Counted from the first letter of the stretch, positions 44,322 to 55,760 are shown. The stretch is DNA of 64,000 nt from Allosphingosinicella vermicomposti (GCF_003012815.1 NZ_PXYJ01000002.1:1-64000), one strand, 5' to 3'. Made by a program: numbers and translations. The notes: a model not told the origin generated them from the sequence alone.

Positions 44322-45833
44322 ATGAATGCTTTTGGACGGCGTGGTGGAATGAATGCAGGCGGTCAGCGGCCCGCCTTCGGCAATGCAAGCCCGATGAAGG
44401 GCGGCACCCCGGTCCGTGCCGCCGAAGCTGCCTCGGAGCAGTTTCCGCCAGTCGAAACCGCGCCCCTGCCCACCGATAGCGACACGCCGCCCGCGAAGGC
44501 CGACGCGATGACGCGTCTTCAGGATCGGGTTACAGGGTCGGCCGAACAGGGCTCGTCGAAGGTCGAGGGCTTCGAAGCCTCCGTCCACCGTATCAAGGAA
44601 CAGGTTCTTCCCCGCCTCCTCGAACGCGTCGACCCCGAAGCGGCTTCGATGCTGACAAAGGACGAGCTGGCCGAGGAATTCCGCCCGATCATCGGCGAGG
44701 TGCTGGCCGAGCTCAAGATCAACCTCAATCGCCGCGAGCAATTCGCGCTGGAAAAGGTACTGGTCGACGAACTGCTCGGCCTCGGGCCGTTGGAAGAATT
44801 GCTGAACGACCCTGAAATCTCCGACATCATGGTCAATGGCCCCGCCCAGACCTTCGTCGAAAAGAAGGGCAAGCTGCAGATCGCGCAGATCCAGTTCCGC
44901 GACGAGGAGCATCTGTTTCAGATCGCCCAGCGCATCGTGAACAAGGTCGGCCGCCGTGTCGACCAGACCACGCCCCTCGCCGACGCGCGCCTCCCCGACG
45001 GCAGCCGCGTCAACGTGATTGTGCCGCCGCTCTCTTTGCGCGGCACCGCGATTTCTATTCGTAAATTCTCCGAAAAGCCGATCACGCTCGACATGATGAA
45101 GGGCTTCGGCTCGATGTCGGACAAGATGGCGACGGCCCTGAAGGTCGCGGGCGCGAGCCGCTTCAACATCGTCATTTCCGGCGGTACGGGTTCGGGCAAG
45201 ACGACGATGCTCAACGCTTTGTCGAAGATGATCGACCCGGGCGAGCGAGTGATTACCATCGAAGACGCCGCCGAACTTCGCCTGCAGCAGCCGCACTGGC
45301 TGCCGCTCGAAACCCGCCCGCCAAATCTGGAGGGCCAGGGCGCGATCACCATCCGCGACCTCGTCGTCAACGCGCTGCGTATGCGTCCGGACCGCATCAT
45401 CCTGGGCGAAATTCGCGGATCGGAATGTTTCGACATGCTCGCGGCCATGAATACCGGCCACGATGGATCCATGTGTACGCTCCACTCGAACAGTCCGCGC
45501 GAGGCGCTGGCGCGTATGGAGAACATGGTGATGATGTCCGACATCAAGGTGCCGAAGGAAGCGATCTCGCGTCAGATCGCGGATTCTGTCGACCTCATCG
45601 TTCAGGTGAAGCGTCTGCGCGACGGTACCCGCCGCACCACCAACATCACCGAAGTGATCGGCATGGAAGGCGACGTGATCGTCACCCAAGAACTCTTCAA
45701 GTTCGAATATCTCGATGAAACGCCGGACGGTAAGATCATCGGCGAATATCGGGCCATGGGCCTGCGCCCCTACACGCTCGAAAAGGCCAAGCAGTTCGGC
45801 TTCGACCAGCCCTTCCTCGAGGCGTGCCTGTAA
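44322..45833 (+). CDS. cpaF: CpaF/TadA-type secretion ATPase
   Basis: Hexameric motor ATPase of Flp/Tad pilus systems. The 503-residue protein has a Gly/Pro-rich disordered N-terminus (about 1-60), a helical domain and the GSPE core: Walker A ISGGTGSGKTTMLNAL, Walker B-like RMRPDRIILGEIRGSECFDML and the His box TGHDGSMCTLHSNS. No other tad/cpa gene is adjacent, so the gene appears solitary here. GGAAGAG before the ATG supports the start. Confidence 0.93.
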   Translation: MNAFGRRGGMNAGGQRPAFGNASPMKGGTPVRAAEAASEQFPPVETAPLPTDSDTPPAKADAMTRLQDRVTGSAEQGSSKVEGFEASVHRIKEQVLPRLLERVDPEAASMLTKDELAEEFRPIIGEVLAELKINLNRREQFALEKVLVDELLGLGPLEELLNDPEISDIMVNGPAQTFVEKKGKLQIAQIQFRDEEHLFQIAQRIVNKVGRRVDQTTPLADARLPDGSRVNVIVPPLSLRGTAISIRKFSEKPITLDMMKGFGSMSDKMATALKVAGASRFNIVISGGTGSGKTTMLNALSKMIDPGERVITIEDAAELRLQQPHWLPLETRPPNLEGQGAITIRDLVVNALRMRPDRIILGEIRGSECFDMLAAMNTGHDGSMCTLHSNSPREALARMENMVMMSDIKVPKEAISRQIADSVDLIVQVKRLRDGTRRTTNITEVIGMEGDVIVTQELFKFEYLDETPDGKIIGEYRAMGLRPYTLEKAKQFGFDQPFLEACL

Positions 45834-45858
45834 GAGAAAGAGGCAAATATTTCTCGAT

Positions 45859-45926
45859 CCGCTAGTCCTGAGCTTGTCGAAGGACGGTTCCAGCTTGTTC
45901 CGGGCTTCGACAGGCTCAGCCCTAGC
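45859..45926. repeat. REPIN-like inverted repeat, family A
   Basis: CCGCTAGTCCTGAGCTTGTC and GACAGGCTCAGCCCTAGC arms between convergent cpaF and a small membrane protein gene. Confidence 0.85.
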
Positions 45927-45949
45927 TGGAATTGGATTAGCGGGGCGCG

Positions 45950-46141
45950 CTAAAGACGCAGCGAATAAGCGAAGGCAAGCACCGCAACGAGCCCCCCCAT
46001 CACCTGAATAAGGTTCCAGGGCATCCAGCCGACGCTATCGAGGTTGCGGCGGCGCTGGCGCCGATGCTCGGCAAGACCGGCGGTCGCAGCGACCGCGAAG
46101 GCGCTTCCCGAAACCGTCCATAACAAATGTTGCGCCGTCAT
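45950..46141 (-). CDS. Small two-segment membrane protein
   Basis: 63 residues with two hydrophobic stretches (LLWTVSGSAFAVAATAGLA and NLIQVMGGLVAVLAFAYSL) joined by a basic loop (EHRRQRRRNLDS). By the positive-inside rule the loop would be cytoplasmic. No family recognised. Divergent from the exported methyltransferase, with a 48-bp gap. Confidence 0.5.
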   Translation of the reverse strand: MTAQHLLWTVSGSAFAVAATAGLAEHRRQRRRNLDSVGWMPWNLIQVMGGLVAVLAFAYSLRL

Positions 46142-46189
46142 CGTCCTTCCCGCATCAAGCTTTCAACATCATTTAGGGAGGGTTTACCG

Positions 46190-47014
46190 ATGCGCCAATC
46201 CATTGTCCGGAGCCTCGCGCTCCTTTCATTTCTCGCTGCCGGCACCGCAGGCGCCGCCATCGTTCAGCATGAAGAGCACGGCGCCCATGCAAGCGATGGC
46301 CTTGCCAAGGCGATCGCTGCGCCAAGCCGTACGCCTGCCAATCTTGCCCGCGATCAGTATCGCCACCCGGCCGAAACGCTCGCCTTCTTTGGCGTGAAGC
46401 CTTCTAACACAGTCGTGGAAATCTGGCCGGGCGACGGCTGGTACACCGAAATCCTCGCGCCCTACGTCGCGTCGGGCGGCGGCACGCTTTATACGGTCGC
46501 GTCCGGCCGGGGTCTTGGCGGCGTCAACCGGCTAAAGGAAGCCAATCCCGCCGTTTATGGCGCGATCAAGACCGCGGATTTCCCGGCCATGGGCGCTGAA
46601 GCTTCCCGCGTTCCCGACGGTACGGCGGACGCCGTCCTCACCTTCCGCAACGTTCACAATTGGCAGATGGGAAACAGCCCGTTCGCTCCCGAAGCCTTTA
46701 AGCAAATGTTCGCCATGCTGAAATCAGGCGGCACGCTCGGCATCGTCGAACATCGCTTGCCGGAAAGCGCCGACGATGCGCTCGAAAAGAGCAGTGGCTA
46801 TACGAAGGTTTCCACCGTCCGTCGGCTCGCCGAAGAAGCCGGTTTCAAGTTCGTGGGCGCGTCCGAAGTGAATGCCAATGCAAAGGACACGGCGAACCAT
46901 CCGAATGGGGTTTGGTCCCTGCCCCCGACTTTTCGGGGTGGCGACGCGGATCGTGAGAAATATACCGCGATCGGTGAGAGCGACCGCATGACGCTTAAGT
47001 TTGTGAAGCCGTAA
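46190..47014 (+). CDS. Exported SAM-dependent methyltransferase-like protein (COG4798 type)
   Basis: 274 residues with a clear signal peptide (MRQSIVRSLALLSFLAAGTAGAA), then a class I methyltransferase fold: RHPAETLAFFGVKPSNTVVEIWPGDGWYTEILAPYV (motif I E-x-x-P-G-x-G), DAVLTFRNVHNW and LKSGGTLGIVEHR. SAM is not expected in the periplasm, so either the substrate is something else or the fold has been reused. GGGAGGG before ATG 46190 fixes the start. Confidence 0.82.
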   Translation: MRQSIVRSLALLSFLAAGTAGAAIVQHEEHGAHASDGLAKAIAAPSRTPANLARDQYRHPAETLAFFGVKPSNTVVEIWPGDGWYTEILAPYVASGGGTLYTVASGRGLGGVNRLKEANPAVYGAIKTADFPAMGAEASRVPDGTADAVLTFRNVHNWQMGNSPFAPEAFKQMFAMLKSGGTLGIVEHRLPESADDALEKSSGYTKVSTVRRLAEEAGFKFVGASEVNANAKDTANHPNGVWSLPPTFRGGDADREKYTAIGESDRMTLKFVKP

Positions 47015-47023
47015 GTTCGAGCG

Positions 47024-47047
47024 GGCGGCTTCGTTCGCGGAGCCGCC
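47024..47047. terminator. Hairpin between convergent methyltransferase and phaR
   Basis: GGCGGCT (47024-47030) pairs with AGCCGCC (47041-47047). It is placed as a shared terminator, but no T-run follows on either strand. Confidence 0.35.
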
Positions 47048-47052
47048 TCGTC

Positions 47053-47580
47053 TCAGCTCATCTTGTCGAGCTTGTCCTGAAGCGAGGCGAGCTGTGCCTT
47101 GAGCTCGGCAAGCTCGGCCTTCGTCCCTTCCTCAGATTTCGGCTGGGGCTGAATGCCACGCGTCGCCGCGTGGAACATTTCCATGTTCCGCCGGGCCATC
47201 TCCGCGAACGGGCTCCCGGCAAATGCGCCGGTCATTGCATCCTGAAACTGGCTCTGGTTGCGCTGAAACGCCTCCAGCGAGGCCTCCAGATATTGCGGCA
47301 CCATATTCTGCATGGAATCGCCGTACATGGTGATGAGCTGCCGCAGGAAATTCACCGGCAACATCGTCTCGCCACGCGATTCTTCTTCCATGATAATCTG
47401 CGTCAACACGCCCCGGGTGATATCCTCTCCCGATTTCGCGTCGATCACCTTGAACTCCTTCTTCTCGCGCACCATCGCGGCGAGATGATCGAGCGTGATG
47501 TAGGACGACGATCCCGTGTCGTAGAGGCGCCGATTGGCATATTTCTTGATGATGACAGTGCCGTCGGGGGAAGTGGCCAT
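47053..47580 (-). CDS. phaR: Polyhydroxyalkanoate synthesis repressor PhaR
   Basis: 175 residues. The N-terminal PHA-accumulation DNA-binding domain is clear: VIIKKYANRRLYDTGSSSYITLDHLAAMVREKKEFKVIDAKSGEDIT. A granule-binding region follows (MLPVNFLRQLITMYGDSMQNMVPQYLE...F..N), then a C-terminal coiled coil. In other bacteria PhaR releases DNA on binding nascent PHB granules and controls phasin genes. No pha genes are adjacent. The 215-bp gap to the next gene has several TGC/GCA motifs that could be autoregulatory sites. Confidence 0.93.
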   Translation of the reverse strand: MATSPDGTVIIKKYANRRLYDTGSSSYITLDHLAAMVREKKEFKVIDAKSGEDITRGVLTQIIMEEESRGETMLPVNFLRQLITMYGDSMQNMVPQYLEASLEAFQRNQSQFQDAMTGAFAGSPFAEMARRNMEMFHAATRGIQPQPKSEEGTKAELAELKAQLASLQDKLDKMS

Positions 47581-47795
47581 CCAGCGCTCCTTATTTCCGA
47601 TAGGCTACAATGGCATGCCGCAACCTGCAACTCGGGCGCCTCCGGACAGGCTTGTCAATGACCCACATTGTTGCAATTTGGCGACAGTATTGAATTTAAA
47701 CGGAAAATCCGCACGACCCTGGTTGCACAATAAAACTCCTTGCCGCAGCCTTTCACCGGACTGACCCACCGTCAGCCAATAATTTGGGGTGAAAA

Positions 47796-50700
47796 ATGAA
47801 TAGATTAGGATTGCTCGGCACGAGCGCATTGCGCTCGTCCGCTGTTTTTGGCTTGGCGCTTGTCGTCGCTGCTCCGGCTGTTGCACAGGATACGACGACC
47901 GACGAAGTCGAAGTTGTTGAAACCGCCGAGCAGGGCGAGGGTGAGATCGTCGTGACCGGATCGCGTATCCGCAGGGACGAATATTCCACGATTGAGCCGA
48001 TCACGGTCGTAACCGCCGAAGAAATCACCCAGGCAGGCTTCAACAGCGCCACGGACGCACTGCAAAGCAATGCGGTCACCGCCGGATCGGGTCAGATCAA
48101 CAATTATTATGGCGGCTTCGTCACCGATGGCGGCACTGGCGCGAACACGCTGGGCCTGCGCAACCTCGGCCCCGCTCGCACGCTCATTCTGCTGAATGGC
48201 CGCCGCCTCTCGCCAGCCGGTACGCGCGGATCGGTTCTCGCAGCCGACCTTAACGTGTTGCCGACCGCCATCGTCGAACGCATCGAAGTCCTGAAGGCGG
48301 GCGCGTCGTCGGTTTACGGTTCGGATGCCGTCGCCGGCGTGGTGAACATCATCACCGACCAGAAGGTCCGCGGCCTTTCAATTGAAGCTCAGGTCAACGT
48401 GCCGGAAGTGGGCGCCGGCGTGGATCGCCGCGTGGCTGCTACTTTCGGCTTCGGCACCACTCGTCTCAACATCATCGGATCGCTCGAATACCGTAAGCGC
48501 GACGGCTTTTCGATCAACGATGCCAGCTTCACCGGCTGCCCGATCCCAGGCTACCTCGACGGTGAGGGTTCGGAATTCGGCTCTGCCGACCCGTATCCGA
48601 TCGGTGATCCCCGTAATTGCTTCACGATCGACAATGGTGGCGCGACCATCAACACCCTCGGCGTCCCAACTCGCGATGCGATCGGCCGCACCAGCGGTGT
48701 GGTTGGACGGTTCAATCGTCTCGTCCCGGACGCGAGCGTCACCACGGGCCCGACGCCCGGATATGCTGGCGTTGGTCTCTATGATCGTGACAGCTACGAC
48801 CCGGCCATGGGCGAAGAATATGTCGTAACGCCGACAGAAATCTATACGGGCTTCTTCTCGGGCACGTACGATCTCGACGCCCTCGGTAACGCCGAGCTTT
48901 ACGGCGAAGTCTTGGCAACCCGCCGTAAGTCTTCTGCATACCTCTACCGCCAGCTGTCCCTCGATTATCTTCGGGGAAGCCCACTTCTTCCGACCGAGTT
49001 CCGTAATGGCGCGTTTCTGGCGCCGAACGAAACGTCGAGCGGGCAGATCGTAGCAGCGCGCGCCTTCATTGGCTTCGGGCTGACGGACTCGCGTCAGAAT
49101 GTCGATTATGTCCGAGCTGGCGGCGGTATTCGCGGCGACTTCGCCCTGCCAGGCTGGCGTTACGATGCCTATATCGGCAAATCTTGGACGGACGCGACGT
49201 ATGAGGTCGAATCGTTCCTGATCGACAGGATCGCGAATTCGCTTCTCGTTACCCAGAATACGGACGGCACGTTCAGCTGCACCAACGCGGCGACCTTCGC
49301 CAATTGCGTCGCGGCTCCGGAGCTTAATGCCGACACGATCGGCGGCCGTTTGCCGCAAGCCTATCGCGATTACATCCTCGCGAACACGGTCGGCACGAAC
49401 AAATTCCGTGAAACGACGTTTGCGGTTGGTATCGACGGTCCGATCTTCGCACTCCCCGGTGGCGATGCGCAGCTGGCAATCGGGGCCGAATACCGCCAGC
49501 AACGGATCGACGACACGCCCGACGAGAATGCGATCAACGGCAACCTGCTCGGCCTGACCTCGTCTTTGCCGACGCGCGGCACCGACTCCGTTCGCGAAGT
49601 CTTCGGTGAAGTTTTCCTGCCGATCCTCTCGAACCGTCCGTTCTTCGAAAACCTCAATCTGAACGCATCCGCACGCTACACGGATTATGAATCATACGGC
49701 AGCGATGTGACCTACAAGATTGCTGGTGAATGGGAGGTTGTCCGCGGTTTTGGGCTACGTGCAAGCTACGGCACGTCCTATCGTGCACCGGCACTGGCAG
49801 AACAGTTCCTGGGCGCGACCAGCGGCTTCCTTGGCGCAGGCACTGATCCCTGCGATTCGGACAACTTCCCCAGCGATCCGTCCGATTATTCGGCCAACGA
49901 TCAATTGGTCGCACAAAATTGCGCGGCAGTCGGCCTTGATGTCACGACCTTTGTCCAGAACAACAGCATCAAGACATTCACTCGTGGCGGTGCGGAATTC
50001 GGACTTGAAGCTGAAACGTCGACCAACTGGTCTGTCGGCGCCGTTGCGCGTCCGACGCTGGGCTCGGCCGGTTCACTCAGCCTTGCGCTCGATTATTTCG
50101 ACATCAAAGTCGAAAACGGCGTGTCCAGCCTCGGCGCAGGAACGATCCTCAACCGCTGCTATGGCGACACGGCGTTCGATCCGGATGCAGGCTTCTGTCG
50201 CTTCGTGGTACGCGATGCGAACAACGAACTGGAAGTCAACAGCGACTATGTGAACCTGTCGACCGACATTGTTAAGGGCTTCGAATTCAACGCACGTTAC
50301 GCTGTGGATGTTTTCGATGGCCGCTTCACGCTCAATGCCAATGTCACCAAGTATACGGAACAGTCGAGCCGCCTCTTCCCTGAAGAGTATCTGACCGACG
50401 CCAACGGCACTTATGTAACTCCAGATTGGGTCGGCTCGTTCGACGCCACGTTCCGGACAGGCAAAGTGACCTTCCGTTATGGTCTGGATTGGATCGACAG
50501 CAGCAGCGGAACCTACGACTACTTCGCCTATGACGAACAGACGGGCCAAGTGGACGAAGACCTCGCTCAGGCCTATCGTGACAGCTACATCCTCGAAGTG
50601 CCGGACTATTTCCTGCACTCCGCGTCGGTGCAGTTCAACGTTGCCGAAGACTTCGAACTTACGGCCGGTGTCCGGAACCTGTTTGACAAGCAGCCGCCGC

Positions 50701-50801
50701 GCATCTCGGCAGCCGTCAACACGATCGGCAATGCGCCGCTCTACTCAGGCTACGACTATATCGGTCGCAGCTTCTTTGTGAACACTGCCTTCAAGTTCTG
50801 A
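47796..50801 (+). CDS. TonB-dependent outer-membrane receptor
   Basis: 1001 residues with signal peptide (about 1-31, ending AAPAVAQ), an acidic linker, and a plug domain: EIVVTGSRIRRDEYSTIEPITVVTAEEI, LGLRNLGPARTLILLNGRRL, VERIEVLKAGASSVYGSDAVAGVVNIIT. A large beta barrel follows and the chain ends in Phe (NTAFKF), as outer-membrane barrels do. Such large sphingomonad receptors often import glycans or peptides; no neighbour indicates the substrate. GGGGTG precedes ATG 47796. Expression probably single-gene: a strong terminator follows. Confidence 0.93.
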   Translation: MNRLGLLGTSALRSSAVFGLALVVAAPAVAQDTTTDEVEVVETAEQGEGEIVVTGSRIRRDEYSTIEPITVVTAEEITQAGFNSATDALQSNAVTAGSGQINNYYGGFVTDGGTGANTLGLRNLGPARTLILLNGRRLSPAGTRGSVLAADLNVLPTAIVERIEVLKAGASSVYGSDAVAGVVNIITDQKVRGLSIEAQVNVPEVGAGVDRRVAATFGFGTTRLNIIGSLEYRKRDGFSINDASFTGCPIPGYLDGEGSEFGSADPYPIGDPRNCFTIDNGGATINTLGVPTRDAIGRTSGVVGRFNRLVPDASVTTGPTPGYAGVGLYDRDSYDPAMGEEYVVTPTEIYTGFFSGTYDLDALGNAELYGEVLATRRKSSAYLYRQLSLDYLRGSPLLPTEFRNGAFLAPNETSSGQIVAARAFIGFGLTDSRQNVDYVRAGGGIRGDFALPGWRYDAYIGKSWTDATYEVESFLIDRIANSLLVTQNTDGTFSCTNAATFANCVAAPELNADTIGGRLPQAYRDYILANTVGTNKFRETTFAVGIDGPIFALPGGDAQLAIGAEYRQQRIDDTPDENAINGNLLGLTSSLPTRGTDSVREVFGEVFLPILSNRPFFENLNLNASARYTDYESYGSDVTYKIAGEWEVVRGFGLRASYGTSYRAPALAEQFLGATSGFLGAGTDPCDSDNFPSDPSDYSANDQLVAQNCAAVGLDVTTFVQNNSIKTFTRGGAEFGLEAETSTNWSVGAVARPTLGSAGSLSLALDYFDIKVENGVSSLGAGTILNRCYGDTAFDPDAGFCRFVVRDANNELEVNSDYVNLSTDIVKGFEFNARYAVDVFDGRFTLNANVTKYTEQSSRLFPEEYLTDANGTYVTPDWVGSFDATFRTGKVTFRYGLDWIDSSSGTYDYFAYDEQTGQVDEDLAQAYRDSYILEVPDYFLHSASVQFNVAEDFELTAGVRNLFDKQPPRISAAVNTIGNAPLYSGYDYIGRSFFVNTAFKF

Positions 50802-50824
50802 TTTCGATCAGACTTAACTTTAGG

Positions 50825-50854
50825 AAGGGGCCTCAGGAAACTGAGGCCCCTTTT
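50825..50854 (+). terminator. Strong intrinsic terminator after the TonB-dependent receptor
   Basis: AAGGGGCCTCAG pairs with CTGAGGCCCCTT around a GAAA tetraloop and is followed by TTTTG, 24 bp after the stop. Confidence 0.93.
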
Positions 50855-50989
50855 GTCGCCAGTCACATTGATTTCGATGCGATCACCTGAGCTAAGGTAA
50901 TTTGCCGAGCCAGCTAGGGCCCGTCCTTTGATCGCCGACACAATCCCCGCCCCAGGATCAACGGTTTAAATGAAGAATGGTTTGGCGTC

Positions 50990-52048
50990 TCAACCCACTA
51001 GGGTGCCCCGCGAATAGCGCGATCCTAATAACGTCAGAACTTCATACTGCGACAAGCCGGATTGAGCCGACGCCTTTGGCAAATCGAGTTGGATTTCGAC
51101 CCAATCGCCCTCGTCCAAACTTGAGGCGACTGGCACTTGCACCGCCGTAAGGTCCATAGAAACGCGGCCGAGCACGGGAACCGTCTCTCCTGCCACTCGC
51201 GCTTCGCCGATGTTGGAGAAGCAGCGGAGATAGCCGTCGGCATAGCCGACGTTCACGATTGCGATTTCCATGTCGCGCGGCGCCGTAAACGTCGCGTTAT
51301 AGCCGATCGTATCACCGGCGCGCACGGTGCGGCGTTGCACCACTTGTGCTTCCACTTTGAAGGCGGGGCGAATGTGCCCCTGCCCCTCCTTCCGCGGTAT
51401 GCCGCCATAAAGCGCCAGGCCGGGGCGTGTCAGGTCGAAATGATAATCTGAACCCAGAAGAATGCCGGCGCTGTTTGACAAGCTGCGGCGCTTCACCGCG
51501 ACTTGTGAGGCGACCGTTTCAAATGTTCGAAGCTGCCTCTCATTTTGCGGAACATCCTCATCAGCGGAAGCAAGATGGCTGAGCAGAATGTCGACATCGA
51601 GCCCGCTGAGCGCGCCGCTCAGCGCCTCTTCCGGGGACAGGCCGAGGCGGTTCATGCCCGTATCGATCATGACGTCACAAGGGCGGCCGGGAGCGGCCTC
51701 TTTCCATCGCGCGATTTGCTGCAGGCTATTGAGGATCGGGCGGACGCCGGACGGCGCCGCAGCGACATCGGCCACATCCTCTCTCGAAACACCGTGAAGC
51801 AAGGAGAGAGATGCATTTTCGAGAAGGTGCAGGATGGGTTGGGCCTCGGACCAGGTCGTCACGAAGAAATCCCGGCACCCCGCATCGAGGAGGGCCTTGA
51901 CCACCTTCTCAGCGCCCAAACCATAAGCATTCGCCTTGACCGCCGCCCCGCACGCGGCGCCGCCGCTCATCCTGTCGAGCCAGCGCCAATTGGCCTGAAT
52001 GGCAGGGAGATCGACGGTGAGGCGGAGAGGAACATGGGGCTTTGTCAC
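50990..52048 (-). CDS. alr: Alanine racemase
   Basis: PLP enzyme making D-alanine for peptidoglycan. 352 residues with PLP Lys38 in CGAAVKANAYGLG, MIDTGMNRLGL, RPGLALYGG and the catalytic-Tyr region TIGYNATFTAPRD, then VNVGYADGYLR. GTG start at 52048. It lies near glmS and glmU, other cell-wall precursor genes, though not overlapping them. Confidence 0.95.
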   Translation of the reverse strand: MTKPHVPLRLTVDLPAIQANWRWLDRMSGGAACGAAVKANAYGLGAEKVVKALLDAGCRDFFVTTWSEAQPILHLLENASLSLLHGVSREDVADVAAAPSGVRPILNSLQQIARWKEAAPGRPCDVMIDTGMNRLGLSPEEALSGALSGLDVDILLSHLASADEDVPQNERQLRTFETVASQVAVKRRSLSNSAGILLGSDYHFDLTRPGLALYGGIPRKEGQGHIRPAFKVEAQVVQRRTVRAGDTIGYNATFTAPRDMEIAIVNVGYADGYLRCFSNIGEARVAGETVPVLGRVSMDLTAVQVPVASSLDEGDWVEIQLDLPKASAQSGLSQYEVLTLLGSRYSRGTLVG

Positions 52049-52107
52049 GCAGTGGGCGATAGCCGTTCCCGTTGCCTAGTCCAACTCTCTTCCACTCGTT
52101 TCGCGCG

Positions 52108-52478
52108 TCAGAAAAGCCGTGCTCCATTGGGAACCGGCCGGTCGGGGCGGGTCAGAACGACGGCGCCCTGCTCATCGGGAAAGCCCACGGTGAGCACTTC
52201 GGACATGAACGGGCCGATCTGGCGCGGCGGGAAGTTCACCACCGCCGCCACCTGCGTACCGATCAGATCGTCGGGCCGATAATGCTCGACGATCTGCGCG
52301 CTCGATTTCTTGACGCCGATACCGGAACCAAAATCGATCTTCAGCTTCCAAGCCGGTTTTCGCGCCTCCGGGAAGGGCTCAACCTCGACAACCGTGCCGA
52401 CGCGGATATCGACCTTCAGGAACATGTCGAAATCAATCGGATCTGCGGCAGGCGCGACGGGATCGGAGAGCTTATGCG

Positions 52479-52482
<4 letters not shown>
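52108..52482 (-). CDS. csaA: CsaA-like tRNA-binding-domain protein
   Basis: 124 residues with an OB-fold tRNA-binding domain like that of CsaA and the C-terminus of MetRS: FLKVDIRVGTVVEVEPFPEARKPAWKLKIDFG...SSAQIVEHY...VAAVVNFPPRQIGPFMSEVLTVGF. Proposed as an export-related chaperone in Bacillus; its role in proteobacteria is unclear. Its GTG start overlaps the glmS stop (GTGA), so it is coupled to glmS. Confidence 0.88.
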
Positions 52483-54302
<1,820 letters not shown>

Positions 54303-54318
54303 ATACTCTTCCAACCTT

Positions 54319-54393
54319 CCGTTCGTCTCGAGCGAAGTCGAGAGACGTTTTGCACTTTCATATATGCTTCTCGACTACGCTCGAAGCGAACGG
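54319..54393. repeat. REPIN-like inverted repeat, family D, between glmU and glmS
   Basis: CCGTTCGTCTCGAGCGAAGT and ACTACGCTCGAAGCGAACGG arms fill most of the 99-bp gap between two co-directional genes of one pathway, 17 bp upstream of the glmS start. Confidence 0.85.
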
Positions 54394-54401
54394 TGATGCT
54401 G

Positions 54402-55760
54402 TTACTTGTTCTTCTTCTTCGCCGCCATAGCCGTGCGGAAGCGGGCCGCCCACCCGGGGCGCTCTTCCTGGCTCCCCCGCGCGACAGCCAAAGCGTTTTC
54501 GGCGACATCCTTCGTCACGACCGAACCCGCGCCGACGATGGCGCCCTTGCCCACCGTGACCGGCGCGACGAGGGCGGTGTTGGAGCCGATAAAGGCCCCC
54601 TCCCCGATCACCGTCCGATATTTGAGGAAACCGTCATAATTGCAGGTAATCGTGCCCGCGCCGACATTGGCGTTCGCGCCAACATCGGCGTCGCCGATAT
54701 AAGACAGGTGATTGGCCTTGGCGCCCTTGCCCAAGCGGCTTTTCTTCACCTCGACGAAATTGCCGACCTTGGCCTTCTCGCCGATCTCCGCGCCGGGGCG
54801 GAGACGGGCATAGGGGCCGATTTCGGCGCCGGACGCGATGGTGGCGCCCTCGATATGGCTGAAGGCGCGGATATTCACGTTCTCCCCGATGCGGACGTTG
54901 GGGCCGAAGACGACGTTCGGCTCGACGACGGTGTCACGGCCGATCTGCGTGTCGTGGGAGAAGAAGACGGTTTCCGGCGCGATGAGCGTCACGCCGTCGG
55001 TCATGGCCTGTAGGCGGCGGCGGTCCTGCCACTGGCGCTCGACTTCGGCCAGTTCGGCGCGGCTGTTGATGCCCGCCACTTCCCACGGTTTGGCCTCGAT
55101 CGCGGCGGAGCGGCGGCCATTGGCGGCGGCGAGTACGACCACGTCGGGCAGATAATATTCACCCGCCGCATTATCGTTGCCGATGCGGGCGAGGAGCGGC
55201 CAGAGGTCGGCGGCGCGGGTGGCGATAAGGCCCGAATTGCAGAGGGTGCAGGCGCGCTCCTTTTCGCTCGCATCCTTATGCTCGACCATCTTTTCGATCG
55301 TGCCGTCTTCGCGCGTGATGACGCGACCATAGGAGAGCGTATCGGCGGGGCGGAAGGCGAGGACGACGCTGGCGGGCTTGTCCGGACCGTGGAGCCGGTC
55401 CAGCATCCGCTGCATCGTCGCGCTGGTGACGAGCGGGGCGTCGCCGAAGAGGATCAGGACGTCGCCGTCAAAGCCCGCGAGGCTCGCCTCTGCCTGCTGC
55501 ACCGCATGGCCGGTCCCGAGCTGCGGTTCCTGCACCACCACATTCCCGCCGTGGCGCTGCGCAACCGGCTCGACCTGTTCACGTCCGCTGCCGACCACCA
55601 CCACCGTATGCGCGGGCGAAAGCGCATCCACACTGGCGAGCAGATGCTCCAGCATCGGGCGCCCGGCAATCGGGTGCAACACCTTGTGAAGATCGGATTT
55701 CATGCGCGTGCCCTTGCCTGCGGCAAGGACGATGGCGGCGACGCTGTGTGGACTCGGCAT
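54402..55760 (-). CDS. glmU: Bifunctional GlmU: glucosamine-1-P acetyltransferase / UDP-GlcNAc pyrophosphorylase
   Basis: 452 residues. The N-terminal pyrophosphorylase has AAIVLAAGKGTRMKSDLHKVLHPIAGRPML. The C-terminal left-handed beta-helix of hexapeptide repeats includes NANVGAGTITCNYDG and KYRTVIGEGAFIGSNTALVAPV. ATG 55760 follows GGGAG; the open frame beyond it runs into gph on the other strand. It makes UDP-GlcNAc for peptidoglycan and LPS and lies upstream of glmS. Confidence 0.96.
   Translation of the reverse strand: MPSPHSVAAIVLAAGKGTRMKSDLHKVLHPIAGRPMLEHLLASVDALSPAHTVVVVGSGREQVEPVAQRHGGNVVVQEPQLGTGHAVQQAEASLAGFDGDVLILFGDAPLVTSATMQRMLDRLHGPDKPASVVLAFRPADTLSYGRVITREDGTIEKMVEHKDASEKERACTLCNSGLIATRAADLWPLLARIGNDNAAGEYYLPDVVVLAAANGRRSAAIEAKPWEVAGINSRAELAEVERQWQDRRRLQAMTDGVTLIAPETVFFSHDTQIGRDTVVEPNVVFGPNVRIGENVNIRAFSHIEGATIASGAEIGPYARLRPGAEIGEKAKVGNFVEVKKSRLGKGAKANHLSYIGDADVGANANVGAGTITCNYDGFLKYRTVIGEGAFIGSNTALVAPVTVGKGAIVGAGSVVTKDVAENALAVARGSQEERPGWAARFRTAMAAKKKNK

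Noticed and set aside
44259-45689. 476-codon open frame antisense to cpaF
   Set aside because: Codon-bias shadow; His/Arg/Asp-rich composition without motifs.
54303-54401. glmS ribozyme or riboswitch leader
   Set aside because: The gap is mostly a REPIN and there is no ribozyme-like pseudoknot core that I can recognise; this ribozyme is typical of Gram-positive bacteria.
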